Assembly: GCF_020536995.1 (NCBI RefSeq)
Contig: NC_068362.1
Span: 104,660,325 to 104,724,324, forward strand
DNA: 64,000 nucleotides
Source of the DNA: Dreissena polymorpha
Lineage: Eukaryota > Mollusca > Bivalvia > Myida > Dreissenidae
Direction of reading: 5' to 3'
Shown here: positions 12,201-27,200 of the stretch, one piece after another
Numbering within the stretch: the stretch's first letter is position 1
How the letters are laid out: every line of letters starts with the position of its first letter
The notes under the pieces: model-generated
What the model saw: the letters and a program-made list of their open reading frames with translations, nothing else
Told to the model about the DNA's origin: nothing
The model's database searches: none
Translations under genes and position numbers: made by a program

Positions 12201-15200
12201 CATCAGTATTCTAAAATGTCAACATATAACAATAAATCGAAATAAATAAATTAAGACGAATTAAATTGTCTAGTTCATTATATCAATGTAGTGGTATGAT
12301 AAAATATTATTCACAACTGAACGTCATTTCTGACAACGGTAAGGAGCGATTATCAATTTCATTTTATTTTTTATACTGATATATTTCAAGTAATGTAAAC
12401 GAGCGCCGACGTAAACATAGATTTTTTTTTCAAAATGCAGAAACGTGTTTGAATTGCCTAAACTATAATGCATAACTTGATTCCTCGGTGAAGGAAGTGT
12501 CTATTTATCCTGAAATTGCATTTATATTTAAAAGCATTTGTTTGACAAGTGTGTAATGTGTGATTCTACGTTATACCTAATTATGAAATTGTAAAATTTG
12601 CTACCTAGGTATACGTATATATTCAGCAATGGTCAATGGTAACGGAACGACTGAATTAACGTTGTCCTTAACCCATTTGTGCCTAATGGACTCTCCCATC
12701 CTTCTATATTGGATCATTTTATTTCCAAAATTAGGGATGTCCAGTATATTGATTTCTATATTTATAATATTTCTTACAGAAATTCCTTTAAGCAAACAGC
12801 GCAGACCCTGATGAGACGCCGCATCAGGCATTATGGATCTACGCTGTTTGCCAAGGCCCTTTTTCTAGACTCTAGGCATAAAAGGGTTAAGGAAGAAGTG
12901 ACAAATAAATATAAAGGTTGGTCAATATATGTTTTGGAAAGAATAAATACAGGGGACTTGCGCTGTGGGAAATAATGTTACCAGTTTTCCAACCTCCGGT
13001 GTACGCCGCAAACATACAAATTTGACTAATTTCCAGAACTCAGTATCGAATTCGTCCCCGAATAATCTGTTTAGTATCACAATTGCTATAATAATGTGAC
13101 ATTGATAAAGTGTAAAAGTAGCATACAACCGTTAAATCGTCCTTCGTACATGCATTTGAGTATATATTTAACAGCATGTTTAGTTTTTACTTTACACAAA
13201 AAGCTAAAACAACGTTCGCCGTGGAGTAGTACACATGGTCTTCGCCTAACGTCCGAGAGGTCACGGGTTCGATCCCTTCGGCGACAGCGTATTTTGGGCA
13301 GATCCCTTAAACATCGAGTACCGGTTTTTCTCAGAAAACGGACCCAAGAGCGTTTCAATAAGCGTTAGGCTTTCGATCAAACACAGCTAGGATAAATAAG
13401 TTTAAACTAACAATCAACAAAAAAAGTTATGTACATGTCAGTCAAATATAATATACATATGCTCAACAAATGCGCATATCTTCTACTTATTATCAAACAA
13501 TGCTAAGTGTCACATGAATCTCTCACATCTCTTTTAACATTCTTAACCCATTTATGCCTAGTGGACTCTCCCATCCTTCTAAATTGGATTAATTTATTTC
13601 CAAAATTAGGGATGTCTAGTATATTTATTTCTATATTTAGAATATTTCTTACAGAAATTCCTTTAAGCAAACAGCGCAGACCAAGATGAGACGCCGCATC
13701 ATGCGGCGTCTCATCTGGGTCCACGCTGTTTGCCAAGGCCTTTTTTCTAGACGCTATGCATAAATGGGTTAAGATACGAATATCACTTTACCTTGCCACT
13801 TCAATACACCTATCTGCAATTCTTGTGTTCGGATGTCTTATGTATTGAACAACATCTCTGGAAAACATTTTGTTTAAGGTAAGATCTTTCAAATGCGTTG
13901 TCATTACATAAAAGCTCAAGTATTTGTAAACTAACACACGTTAAGCCATAGAGATTATAATCAAAACCAACTGCACGCACTCCTTTGATTGTGATGGTTC
14001 ATGTAAACTAATATAAACAAAGAAACTTTATGTAGAATATAACTGTATGTCGCTTTATTTGGTGAATTGATACCCCGTTGAGTAAATACAATTGGCAATC
14101 TTCATAGAGCATTGTATTCGACAGATATGTCAAACGTTCAACTGAATAACTACAAATCACTCGCATACCTGTCCAATATAACGATGTATTTCTCCAGATC
14201 CTGATTGAATGGCTCGATGTTTGTTTGCAAACTAAACTTCAGCAGCGATGCCAGCTTTGGCTCCATTAAGGCCGGGCTAAAGACGTCTACAAATAAACAC
14301 AAAAGAGGGACTTCAGTCGCGACTTCAGGTGAGAACTCTTAACGGCACAACATTGGAACCTGTATTTACAGCGAGTGACCAATTGGCAATACAACAGGCC
14401 AGCACATGCCACAGATACGCTGGAACGTTACAGATTACGTGTACATAATTTACATCATTAAACTTTCTGTTTCTAATTGGGCCGTGCTGTGGGAAAATGG
14501 GGTTTACTGCATGCGCATGCGCGTAAAGTGTCGTCTCAGATTAGCTTGTGCAGTCCGCACAGGCCAATCAGGAACGGCACTTTCCGCTTCTATATTTTTC
14601 ATTTGGAGAACGTCTCTTCTTAGCAAATATCCAGTTAAGGCGGCAAGTGTCTGTTAATGCGGACTGCTAATCTGGGACGACACTTAACGCACATGCATTA
14701 AATCCCCTTTTCACAGAGAACGGCCCATATTTAAGTTAACCTGAAAGGTTCCACTTTGCTACTGAAGAAGTTGATTTCGATAAGACAGGTGGCGTCTTGA
14801 CGTGGACAAAGTCATCTGAAAATGAATGTGTAATTTAGCAAATGAATGATCATGCTCATTTATTTATGTATAAGTTAAACAATACGCACTTTAATAGCAT
14901 ACCGTGTTTAATCACAACACATTCTTGTTTGAAATGCATGTACTGCAACACAATTTAAAAACAATGAGCAATGTATACGGTTTCTTCATTCATTATGTAA
15001 TTAAAATGTTTGAATACAAGATTGAAGATGAATTGTGACGGTGAAAGTGCAGTGCAGTGAATTGTTTCGTTCACGCGTACTGAAAGTGACCTTTTTACAG
15101 AGTTCGACATGTATTGAAGTTTGTCATAAAATGCTTGAAATTGGTTGGTGTAAACGTTGGAACTAAATTTAGCCAGTAAAAAAAACAATACTAAAATGAC

Positions 15201-18200
15201 AGCAAGACAAAAAAGTAATCCTCAAATTGGCTCCAAACACTGATCCTTGGAGAAAAAGTCTAGCACTGAATCCATTCGGCCACCGTGCTCTTATCGTTAG
15301 TGGTGTATTTTATAATGTATCCAAGCAAGCCTGGTAATGTCACAAAATATAACGATAACAAAAGAACTCGCCAACCTATTCAATCGTTTCGCGTTTGTAA
15401 CGCTTTATAATTACCAGGTTTTTAAATCGTCAAAAGATGCATATAATGGATATTTTCGAGCATAGTAAATGTTCAGTATTACTGTTTCCTCGCACATATC
15501 AAATTTACAACGAAAATTTGGAAATCTGAAAAAAAATCAATTTACCAAAACGTGAAAAGGTCCCTTAATAATGTTAAAAAGGCACAAACTGGTGCACATA
15601 TAAGATCATGCCTTTCTCGCTGTTGTCGAATATCGCCGGCGACTTCGGCGTTTTCTGTAAAACCTCAAGCAAGTGAATGCAGCCATCTTCAGTTGCTACA
15701 GCAACGCTGTCTGGTCCTGCCCAGCATACGCTGACTAAGTCAGACGACATCTGTGGACTGGCGACCAGTACTTCACACTTCAAATCGAAACAAATTAACA
15801 CTTAATATGTTGAATACAAACAAGCATTAGTACAGATTTGGTTATTTTGTAGTAAAGAGACCACAAAGTTCGAAGGCTCGACCTAATGTTAAATTATGTC
15901 CAGATATTGCACTAAATCAAGTCAAAATATATACATATATAACGGTAACAAGCCTTGTAAATTACTGAAAATATAACTATATAAAATTTGAAGATTATAC
16001 AGACAACGCTTGAATATAACATTAATAATATAATAAATTAAAAAATTTAACGTATTTTAATATGTATGATATGTTATGTTATTGAATAAAATTATACATT
16101 AAAGCCACACATAAAAATGAACCATCAATATTTTAACATGAAAAAAAAATTAATAAATAATTAGGATAAAGCGTAGTACCTCAGATTTATTTTATTTTAC
16201 ATTTTGATAAAATTAATTTTATTGAAAACGTTTCATGTTATTGATTCATTTTGTAACATAGTTTTCCATGGACATTGTGGAATTCGCCACATTAAGACAA
16301 AATCAAATGTTCGATTAATGAAACTCAAGAGGCAGTTTCATCTTTTATATCTAACACGATATAAAACATAAAATGAGTGTAACGGTCAATTCAAAGGGGC
16401 TTTAAACCATTGAAAGGCCCCGCCAAACCCCACACTACGTCCAGATAAACCAATTCACTTGCTAAAAAGAGACTTTTTTTAAACGAAAAAAAAATCTCAT
16501 ACAAGTTGAAAGTGTTGTCCCTGATTAGCCTGTGCGGACTGCACAGGCTAATCTGGGACGATACTTTACGCACATGCATTAAATCCCCTTTCCACAGAGC
16601 GCGGCCTATTTATACGTCATTGTCAATAAGTTATTATAACTCCCGCAAAACGAAAGAGACTACCTAATGTTCAATGCAATAATACTTCTCAACAAACAGT
16701 AAGCACCACGCTACGTACAATCAACGTGTCCTTGTTCAGTTCGCAGATGTGGAAGCAGTCTTTGTACTGCAAGATGAACCTTGAACATGAATGTCCAGGG
16801 GCGAACTGAATACTCTGTACCTCGGACCCACGTCGCTCTATTGCTTTAGACCTTGAAATGAACAATCTCAATGACGGATTTGTGAATATCGTTTGAATAA
16901 TTTGCATTTTAAAAATTAAAACGGATTTTGGAACTTTTGTTTAAGTTTATATTGTGTAGCAGGTGTAACATGCAATACAAGTGAGCGACATGTTGTATAC
17001 ATGAGTAAAATGAAACTACTTCAGCATCTGAAACCATGGTCAATTTAAACAAATCGAATGCCACATTATATTGCTCACCGCTCGGATACATCAATATCTC
17101 AATAAAATCCGTTTTGGCCGTAATCGTTATATAGTATCAGAGGAGCATACATTACAAAAGGACGAAACGCTAGGTGTATATTTCACCGAAGCGGCACATA
17201 ATTTGATTTCGCCCTATCAAAATCTAAAAGAGTGAACTGTGTGGTTTGACCGTTGATTTTACACCACGACAATTATTGGACCGAAGGTTTTGATTTGATT
17301 CCACAACACCAACAACTTATGGAATTAGTGTTTATTTTTTTTTATTGTACTTCAGGGAAAACTATTCAGTGCAGTATTTGCTTTGATTGTAAAATGTTTG
17401 ACCATTTATTCGACGAAAATTGTCATTGTGTTTCACAACAAACTAATGAAATGAAGTGTGTGATTTGGTTTTACTACATATACAATTTAATTAATGAACG
17501 GTGTGATATGGTTTTAGAAAAGAGACAACTAATGGAGTGAAAGGTGTGATATTATTTCACTCCAAAGACAACAAATTTAGTGAATTTTAAAATAAGATTT
17601 CACTAAAGAGACAACTTATTCAATGAACTTTGTGATTTTGGTTACACTAAACAGACAACTAATTGAGTGAACGATGGTGTTTGGTTCCAATAAAGAGACA
17701 ACTATTTGAGTGACCCTTGTGATTTGACTTCACTAGAGATACAACTACTTTAGTGAACGTTGTAATGTGATTTTACTTCACAGACAACTAAGCATTGAAC
17801 GTTTTGAATATGGTTTACTACACAAACACTGAGACGACGAATTGAGTGAATTTTGTGATTTTGTTTTACTACAGGGACAACAAATGGAGTGAACGATGTT
17901 ACTTAGTAATTGGTTTCAATAAAGAGACAACTAATGGAGTTTTTTGGTTTGGACTGAAAATTGTGATTTGGTTTCACAGAAAAGACAACTAAGCTAGTGA
18001 ACTTTGTGATTTCGTTTCACTGAAGGGACAAAAATGTAGAGAGTTGTGATGCGGTTTTGCTAGAGATAAAATTCATTGTGTGAACGGTGTGTTTTACCAT
18101 CCACGACATCTAAGTTAGTTTACGGTTGAGTTGTATTTAATTGGGGTTTGCCGGTTTTCCAATTTTCGTCAAAAGGAGTTTAAAAATGATTCAAATATAA

Positions 18201-21200
18201 TGATTATTATTCAATAAAATGGGATCTAAATGATTTCGGCGAGAAGCGAGGCCTGAGAACAGTGGAAGTATTTCGCTCCACAAACTAAAAATATTGTTTA
18301 TGGACTGAATAACTAACAGACAGTAGGCCTCCAAAATATCCCCTTGAGACTTTATTCGCGTGTATATAATAAACTATCTTTTATCTCCGTACCTTACAGA
18401 TTTCATCGTTTTGCCATCTATCGTGTACATCTGCCCTGCACGAAAAGATATCATGAGTCTGTTCCCTTGCCATATCAGTTGTTGTATCTCCAGCTTGTTC
18501 TGTAAAACGAGACCCATTTATGCCCGGTGGACTCTTCCATCCTTCTAAATTGGATCAATTTATTTCCAAAATTAGGGATGTCAAGTATATTTATTTCTAT
18601 ATTAAGAATATTTCATAAAGAAATTCCTTTTAAGCAAACAGCGCAGACCCAGATGAGACGCCGCATCATGCGGCGTCTCATCTGGGTCTACGCTGTTTGC
18701 AATGTCCTTTTTTCAGGACGCTAGGCATAAATGGGTAGCATCCTCCGCGCAAGGATTTGACTGGAACCAGCATAGCTGAATCAAATCACTGCCTTTATAA
18801 TCAACCACGTGATGATAGCCTAGCCACGTGGTACAATAACTTTACTGATGCTATTTTTACTTTTTTTTTAAATTAAGGTAATCATTTTTTATTATGAACC
18901 TAAACTTATAGATCTATACTATTTTCAAAATATAATAGCAAATGATACTTCTTTTCATAATATAATACTCACACCAAAGAAATCAAATCCTACCAAATAT
19001 GGTAGGACTTTTTGTGATGGCAGAAATTGTATGTGAGAGCAAAGAACGACAACTCTGCATGAATGGAGATTGGTATGAGAAGAACATATTCGGTTAAAAC
19101 TTTTAACTCAACATGAGTTCATAACTAATGAGACTGGCGTTTTCTTTTATTGATTGGTAAATTTTATTTATAAAAATATAAGAAAACATTTCGTAAAGTA
19201 TTCAGTTTGCAGGGATTAAGTAAATTAAAGCAAATTTAAGCATTAAATAATATTGAAATAATTAAAAATATAACTCTCCGTTGATCTTGATCACATAACT
19301 ATGATTTGTTTTTGCTGAAGGCTATCGTCCAGAAAAGGTGTGCACAAATATAGGATTGCAATATTTGATATGATATTCATCGTGCTCATAAATACCACTT
19401 TAAGGTCCGTAAAACCATTATGATGTGGAACAGTTTTTTGTGTTGTTTTTCTTTTTTGTGAGATCCGGTGAAGTCTCCGGTTTAGATCCGCATATTAAGC
19501 ATCTCGTAATCCGTTCGCACGAAGCGTTTACAACTATACTTATATGTGTCTTGTTCTGAGAAAATTGGGCTTAATTCATGTGCGTAAAGTGTCGTCCCAG
19601 ATTAGCCTGTGCAGTCCGCACAGGCTAATCAGGGACGACACTTTCCGCCTAAACTTGATTTTCGGTAAGGAGGGACTTCCTTGAAACTAAAAATACCATT
19701 AAAGCGGAAAGTGTCGTCCCTGATAAGCCTGTGCGGACTGCACAGGCTAATCTGGGACGACACTTTACGCACATGAATTAAGCCCAGTTTTATCAGAACA
19801 AGACACATATATAGTATAACGTGTCTTTCATAAGGGCAAACAGACAATGCCGTATGCTACTCCTAAGATCACTAAACATTGGTTAGGTTTTTTTAGTTAC
19901 GTTTTGTTAATTTAAAGTTGGTTTATCTTATATGATCGAATGTGTTAAAAGGTAGCGAAAAGTTTACAGACTATCGAGAAAAAGCGTAACAAACGCTTGG
20001 TTAATTATTTGACCGATTTCGAATGAGGACTTTTAATTAATTATCCAATTATCTATTGTTTCGCTTGTTGAAACATGTTTTTAATAATCACTTGTTTACA
20101 TTTTTATTTTGCCAAAACGCCAAAGTTACCTCCATGGGAAACATATTGTAAAGATCAAAGATCGCGGGTGGCTTTTCCGTGGCTCCCTTAGACACGTTGA
20201 ACCTAACCAGAGAGGGGGAGTTATCGGGCTTTATGGAGGCGACGAACAGCTGCTCGAGGACGGCGCGCTCCTCTACCTCCCTAGAGACGCCCCTGTCGTC
20301 CACCACCGTCCGCTTAGACGACGTCGTTGTTGCCTGGTTGTACCACGTCTGCGTGCAAACGTCAGATTGATAACAAGTGGTATAACAGAGAGAAAAAAAG
20401 TGATATAACAGAAAGAAAACAAGTGATATAACAGAAAGAAAACAAGTGATATAACAGAAAGAAAACAAGTGATATAACAGAAAAAAACAATGTGAATAAA
20501 CAAGAAACAAATGCGATTACACTAATTAAATAGTGCAATGCGTGTTTATAGAAGTGTTATTTGTGTGAAACATTATTGGGTTAATACGTGTTGCCTGGTG
20601 GGTGCTATTTGTTCATACAATACTAGTTATATGTGCATTTGATGTGAAATGTGAAGTTAATGTGATTAGTGTAGTAGGCGGTGGCCTTATTGCTCTTATC
20701 TATACTCAATTATTTGTAAAAATTATGTGCTTATTTGTTTCTTTTATTTGAGATAACTTCAGAGAGATGTTCCCCAAAAAGTGTGTATAAAACCGATGTT
20801 ATCTAGTTAAGAAAATATATATGATGTTCAGAACAGCATTTTTTTTAATTTTAATGTAAAGAACAACAATTCTAAAAGTGCATGCGGTAGATAACCACTA
20901 TGGGTAACCTATAATATACAAAGTGTATACGCTATTTGTGTAAATTACTTGAAATGAAATTTAAACGTTTCATAGAAATTAATATTTATAACTTAAAGTC
21001 TCTGAACCTTGTATGTCATGCTGTTAATCTTTAAATCGATTTAGTCTTTAATTGTTGTTTCGTCTATGGCCAGGATGTTGAAGAAAAAAAACATATAACT
21101 CTGTTGAGGATAATACACATATAACTATGTTGAAGATAATACACATATAGGTCTCAACTTTTAAACAACACTTGATTGGTGTAGACGAAAGTGGCACGAT

Positions 21201-24200
21201 GATGTATCCAAATAAAGTAAAGATCAGTATTGTAAACATTATAAACGCTTACTTACTACATGGAAATGACTAACAACTTTAGATAAATTAGATATTAAAA
21301 TGTCAACATTTCAAGCTTCAAAACTATTAAATTATATTATTAATTCAATAAGATATAATTATGTAGACATTACAATATTTAATAAAAACATAGAATATGC
21401 TAACTCTGTTCATCAGTGGTGTTCTGGAATGCGAATATAGCGACTTTTTATAGTCATTGTTGTAATGAAATAAGATTAAGTCATTTTTCTTCATTGAATA
21501 ATGCTTCTTATTCGATACACGATTTCTTTCACATACTGGGTTCGTATAACAAAGCAACAATAATATAGGTATCATATTTGGAGCGGATGATATATAGATA
21601 TATCAACCCCTACAAATGTGCAACTCTCACAATGTTTAATGGTTTGTTACTTTATTTTTTTCTTTTCCAATAGAATTGTTTATCGCATTTTGATCATTAT
21701 GAATTATACACGAATGTACAAATATTCTCTTACTTATCTTATTATGTTATTATATTCAAAAGTATTTTGGCCACAGGTCTTTGTGTACGACTGGAATTGA
21801 ACTTGTGAACTTTCAACACAATTATCTTAATTATATCATAAAACATGTAAAGTATAAACTTACTTGAAATAGAATAATGTTACTTACAACAAGCGTTGGT
21901 TTCAATTCAGCGTCTATGACGTCATCGCTGATGAGCTGTTGAGTCCGCAGGTTCCAGAGTTCCAGGGTTCGCTCTTTGTATAGAATCACTAAATGAAGCC
22001 TGATGTAAAAATGAATTGATTTTAATACACTTGTTTTTAAAACAGTTATTGCAATGAGTACAAGATAAGTATTGATGCAAAGCATCAAAGGGCGTCGGGA
22101 ATTTCAGTGTAAAAGGCACTCAATGAAGTTACATGGAACGATTTTTTTCTACTGTAAATATTTATATATTGGCCGATTATTTTAAACAAAATAGGAAAAG
22201 ATACTGGTATAACCATTATTTGTGATTTTGTGTTATAACCCCCAAATAACCATCATCTATGATGTTGTGTTATAACCCCCAAATAACCATTATCTATGAT
22301 TTTGTGGTGTAAACCCCAAATATTTCATAGTTCATTCTATTTACATTGGTTTCCTTTTTTTACTGGCATCCGTGTGCAGTTTTCATTAATGGAACAGAAT
22401 TGTGTAGGTTTTAAAAAATCTGCTTCATCCTGTAAGCGTTATTTCATATTTTTCTAAACTTCAAGTGAAGATGATTCTGAACTTATTTTTACGTTGCTCA
22501 TTTACGATAGGGGTTGAGTACTCATTGATATGAAAACACTGTAAAAGTTTTAATGTGTTTACGAACACCCCCCCCCCCAACCTCTTCCACATATATTTCA
22601 TGGGCATAATAAAATCAAAAAATGGTTGCAATAAAACAGCATATTTATTTAAACTAAAATGTCTACACCAAAACAAAAAATTAACATATAACACAAATAA
22701 AATAATTTGATTCTACTGGGGCTCGAACCTTGGGCCTCTCACATGTGAAGCGAGCGTGTAACCACTACAATACCGAACCGCTTGAAAAATCACCTCCTAA
22801 CTAAGATATTAATAAGCTATAAATAGTCGATTTAAATGTAAACCCGGAAGTTTAAACGCTGGATAGTGAGCGGGGTTAAAGATCCAAACCAAAGGGTCCA
22901 TACCACTGGCAAGATACGGGTCAGGCCGGCGGCCTTCTATATGTAGTTCTTAAAAAACCTGTAGGAGGACTTGATAGTAATGAGACTGGGGTGCTGTGAT
23001 GGTGCTCCTCATTGATAAGCGGTTGCTTCCTTTATCAAGACTCATTATTACAATTAATAATACGTGTCGCGCTTCGCGCTCTAAAGCGCCTTTGTTAGTA
23101 AATAGGTGGTTGCTAGGATAGTGGAACAAAGAAGTTTTGTTTTTATACAAAACCAGAAAGTTTCACCGGTTCGCGTATTTGCCCAGTCTCTGTGATCTTT
23201 TATTATTGTCCAGTCCCTATGATCAGTTATTAATTAAAACAATTAGCTTTGCATTATTGGCAATACATGTTGTAGTTAATGTAATAGGCCCAAATGCAGT
23301 ACTTATTTACACTAATTTACACAAAAAATCACCACTATGCAAGATATTCTGACAACAAAAATATATACATTGATCCGTAAAATAACTTCTCCTCCGATAA
23401 GCGAAAAAAAACGTATTACATACTAGTCGCCGCACTTCAGTGCGACGCCAATGACGAAAGACATTTAAGTCCCAGCTTCGTTATCAAAATAATTGCAATG
23501 TGTATCATTATGTTAAAGGTGCTCATCTGTAGCTAACAGCTTCTTACATTTTTAAGAATACAACTATCTTTTCAAAATGCCATTTTTCAATAGAACAATA
23601 CAATAACAAAAGTAATGCGATAAATCACTTAAACATAACACGCGAAATTAAATTACCTGGCCGGAGGTATACGAGCTAACTATTACACTACAATCGCAGT
23701 TAAATTACCTAGCCGGAGATATACGAACCAACTTTACTACTACACTCGCAGTTAAATTACCTGGCCGGAGATATACGAACCAACTTTAACACTACACTCG
23801 CAGTTAAATTACCTGGCCGGAGATATACGAACCAACTTTTACACTACAATCGCAGTTAAATTACCTGGCCGGATGTATACGAGGCAACTATTACACTACA
23901 ATCGCAGTCAAATTACCTGGCCGGAGGTATACGAGCCAACTATTACACTACAATCGCAGTTAAATTACCTAGCCGGAGATAAACGAGCCAACTTTAACAC
24001 TACAATAGCTGTTAAATTACCTGGCCGGAGATATACCAGCCAACATAACACTACTATCGCAGTTAAATTACCTAGCCGGACAAATACGAGCCAACTTAAC
24101 ACTACACTCGCAGTTAAATTACCTGGCCGGAGATATACCAGCCAACTATTACACTACAATCGCAGTTAAATTACCTAGCCGGAGATATTCGAACCAACTT

Positions 24201-27200
24201 TAACACTACAATCGCAGTTAAATTACCTGGCCGGAGATATACGAACCAACTATTACACTACAATCGCGGTTGAATTACCTAGCCGGAGATATAGGAACCA
24301 ACTTTAACACTACACTCGCAGTTAAATAACCTGGCCGGAGATATACGAACCAACTTTAACACTACAATCGCAGTTAAATTACCTGGCCGGAGGTATACAA
24401 GCCAACTATTACACTACAATCGCAGTTAATTTACCTGGCCGGAGGTATACGAGCCAACTATAAAACTACAATCGCAGTTAAATTACCTAGCCGGAGATAT
24501 ACGAACCAACTTTAACACTACAATCGCAATTAAATTACCTAGCCGGAGATATACGAACCAACTTTAACACTGCAATCGCAGTTAAATTACCTGGCCGGAG
24601 ATATACGAACCAACTTTAACACTACAATCGCAGTTTAATTACCTGGCCGGAGATATACGAGCCATTTCAATGGCACCTCTGTTGTCTTTGTTAATTGAGA
24701 GAAAGTCCGACCTTCCTGTAATACAGTGACATGTTTTCTATCTAATGGTAATAACTTTATGTACACTGTCACTCTCTCTTTCATATGAAGCATGTGTTTA
24801 TAATGTGTGTTATACACGTCTTGTGTATTTTGGTGATGTTATATAAATTACACGATTCAAACTAAACTAAAACATTTAAAGAAAAATGACAGTCTACGAG
24901 TAATAGAAGGTAATTGTTCAAATAAAACTTTAAAAACTAAACGTGTGCTATTAATTTTATCTTTTAAACGATCATAGTTCACTATTATACGAAGTACTTT
25001 ATACCTGATTTCATATTTAATATTGCAATATCACTTCGGACCTTCCTATTGCCATAGGAGGATGGGTCCGGGTATGAGAAAGCCAGCAGATGTAGCTCGC
25101 TTATTACTTCGATTCCCCTGACAGGGGCGGCAAACAACTTGTATTCGGACACCACCTGACCTGTGTACACATTCAGCAGTTGGACCGTCCCTTGGTCGGA
25201 CCCTTGAAAACAGGTAGATGTACAACTTTTATATTTGTGATTCACATGTACAAAAATGAATGCAATGGCAACATGTTGAAGTGGAAACCATGAATACGTA
25301 TTTCTAACGAACATTCTAATAAATCAATAACATTTTTTTATTAGCTAGGATGCTTTGATCTGTTTGGGAAAACTAGTAAACTACGTTTGATTGTTGGAGT
25401 GATATTATTTTTATGCCTCGCATACCCACAGTATATACTCCCTACAATAATCTACATACCAACTGCCAGCAACTCGTTGACTCTTTGAGTGACGGTACGA
25501 CTTCTGATCATGGCCAGTGCAGTTACAGGGGAGACAAGTCCGCTAACGAGCCCCGACATAACCATACCAAGAGTTATCTTATTTTCCGTCTGGATGCAAT
25601 TAATACTATTTGCCATTACTTGACGACCGCCGATCGCATCCGCCAGGCTTGTGGTTATCTTCGACGGAAGAAGGCTGTCCTATACAAAATAATATTAATC
25701 AAAAATACATGTGTACAAATACTGACTTAATTTAATTTATATTCTTCTTATCCTTGTCAACATATTTCATTAATCCTACAGAAACTCATTATTGTTTACA
25801 TTCTTAATTATTATTTTTTATCATTTTACAAACATGTTGGAAAATAAAAAATAATCGCGACAATGCCTGAACTATGTATAACTTAAATTGACAGAAATAT
25901 ATACGCAATATAAGGCCAAGAAGTAAAAGCTTAGGGAAATTCATTACATACACCAGATATTGTGAAATCCGTTGCCATGACATCAATTAAGATGATTCTA
26001 CCGTCGCTCAGCAACAGCGACACCTGTCTCTCTGTGGCGGGTTGGCACGTAAAGCCGTACACCTTGCAATGACGTAGCAGACGGAGGGAGTCGGAATGGC
26101 AGCGTGGCTCGTACGTAAGATCAAATAAATCTGCATGCTCTGAAAGAATATTAGGTAAAGTTTACGTCTGATGGACACTTGTTTAAAAGTAAGAATCAAC
26201 TGACCTATCGCGACAGATTAACCCATTTATGCCTAGTGGACTCTCCCAACCTTCTAAATTGGATCAATTTATTTTCAAAATCAGGGATGTCTAGTATATT
26301 TATTTATATATATAATATTTCTTACAGAAATTCCTTTAAGCAAACAGCGCAGACCCAGATGAGACGCCGCATCATGCGGCGTCTCATCTGGGTCTACGCT
26401 GTCTGCAAAGGCCTTTTTTATAGACGCTAAGCATCAATGGGCTAAACGTAATTTACTAAAGCGTTAACAATCATCAAAGCGATTCAGCTCATTTTCATAT
26501 GTACATTATAGAAATTATAGAAAGAAGAAAACTCGTACAAGGCTGACATCTAAAGTCGAAATTTAAAATAATAATGTTGCGGCTGATCTGTATTGCCTAT
26601 TCATTAAAAATAATAAAATTTAGCAAAACGGATGGTGTTCATATTAACAATAGAAGTAATATAATTGATTTGAAGTCTATACAACTTAGTGTACTTTGTA
26701 TTTGTCCCAATCAAAATCTTGAAACTCATTAATTTCTGGCCCAAGGTTGGACTGCTCTTCCATATAAGACATAAGCAAGAACATAATGATAAATAAATAT
26801 TGAATGTTGTTTCTTAAACATGTACGTGACCGAATATGCATGGATATCATCAAGGTTATCCCCACGAGGTGATTAATAAATTCAAGTTTTTTATGTTCAA
26901 AAGGAATGAGTGCCTTCGGCAAAAAGAGTAATGTAATTACATTTATTTTATGCTTTCCGGTGGTTTATAGAGAAATATCAGTGAAATAAAATTGGTATTC
27001 CACTGTTTTAAAAAATGAAAAATAACAGTGACAAATATCGATATTTTTCACTGTTTAACTGTGAAATGACGTCATTTTTTCGACAAAATGACGTCATCAA
27101 TCCAGCGAAATTATCCAGTTAAACTCATTTACAATGTAAATAAACGCTAAAAAAAAAGCATAAAATAAAAAGAAAATTTGTCGGATTCGATGGAATATCG

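Noticed and set aside
23648-24642. CRISPR-like array
   Set aside because: Units are contiguous without unique spacers, the host is an animal and the unit is a copied exon boundary.
26686-26922. 78-residue frame containing LGPEINEFQDFDWDKYKVH as a WDR11 exon
   Set aside because: It does not align with WDR11, exons 9 and 10 already join in phase, and no matching splice pair was found.
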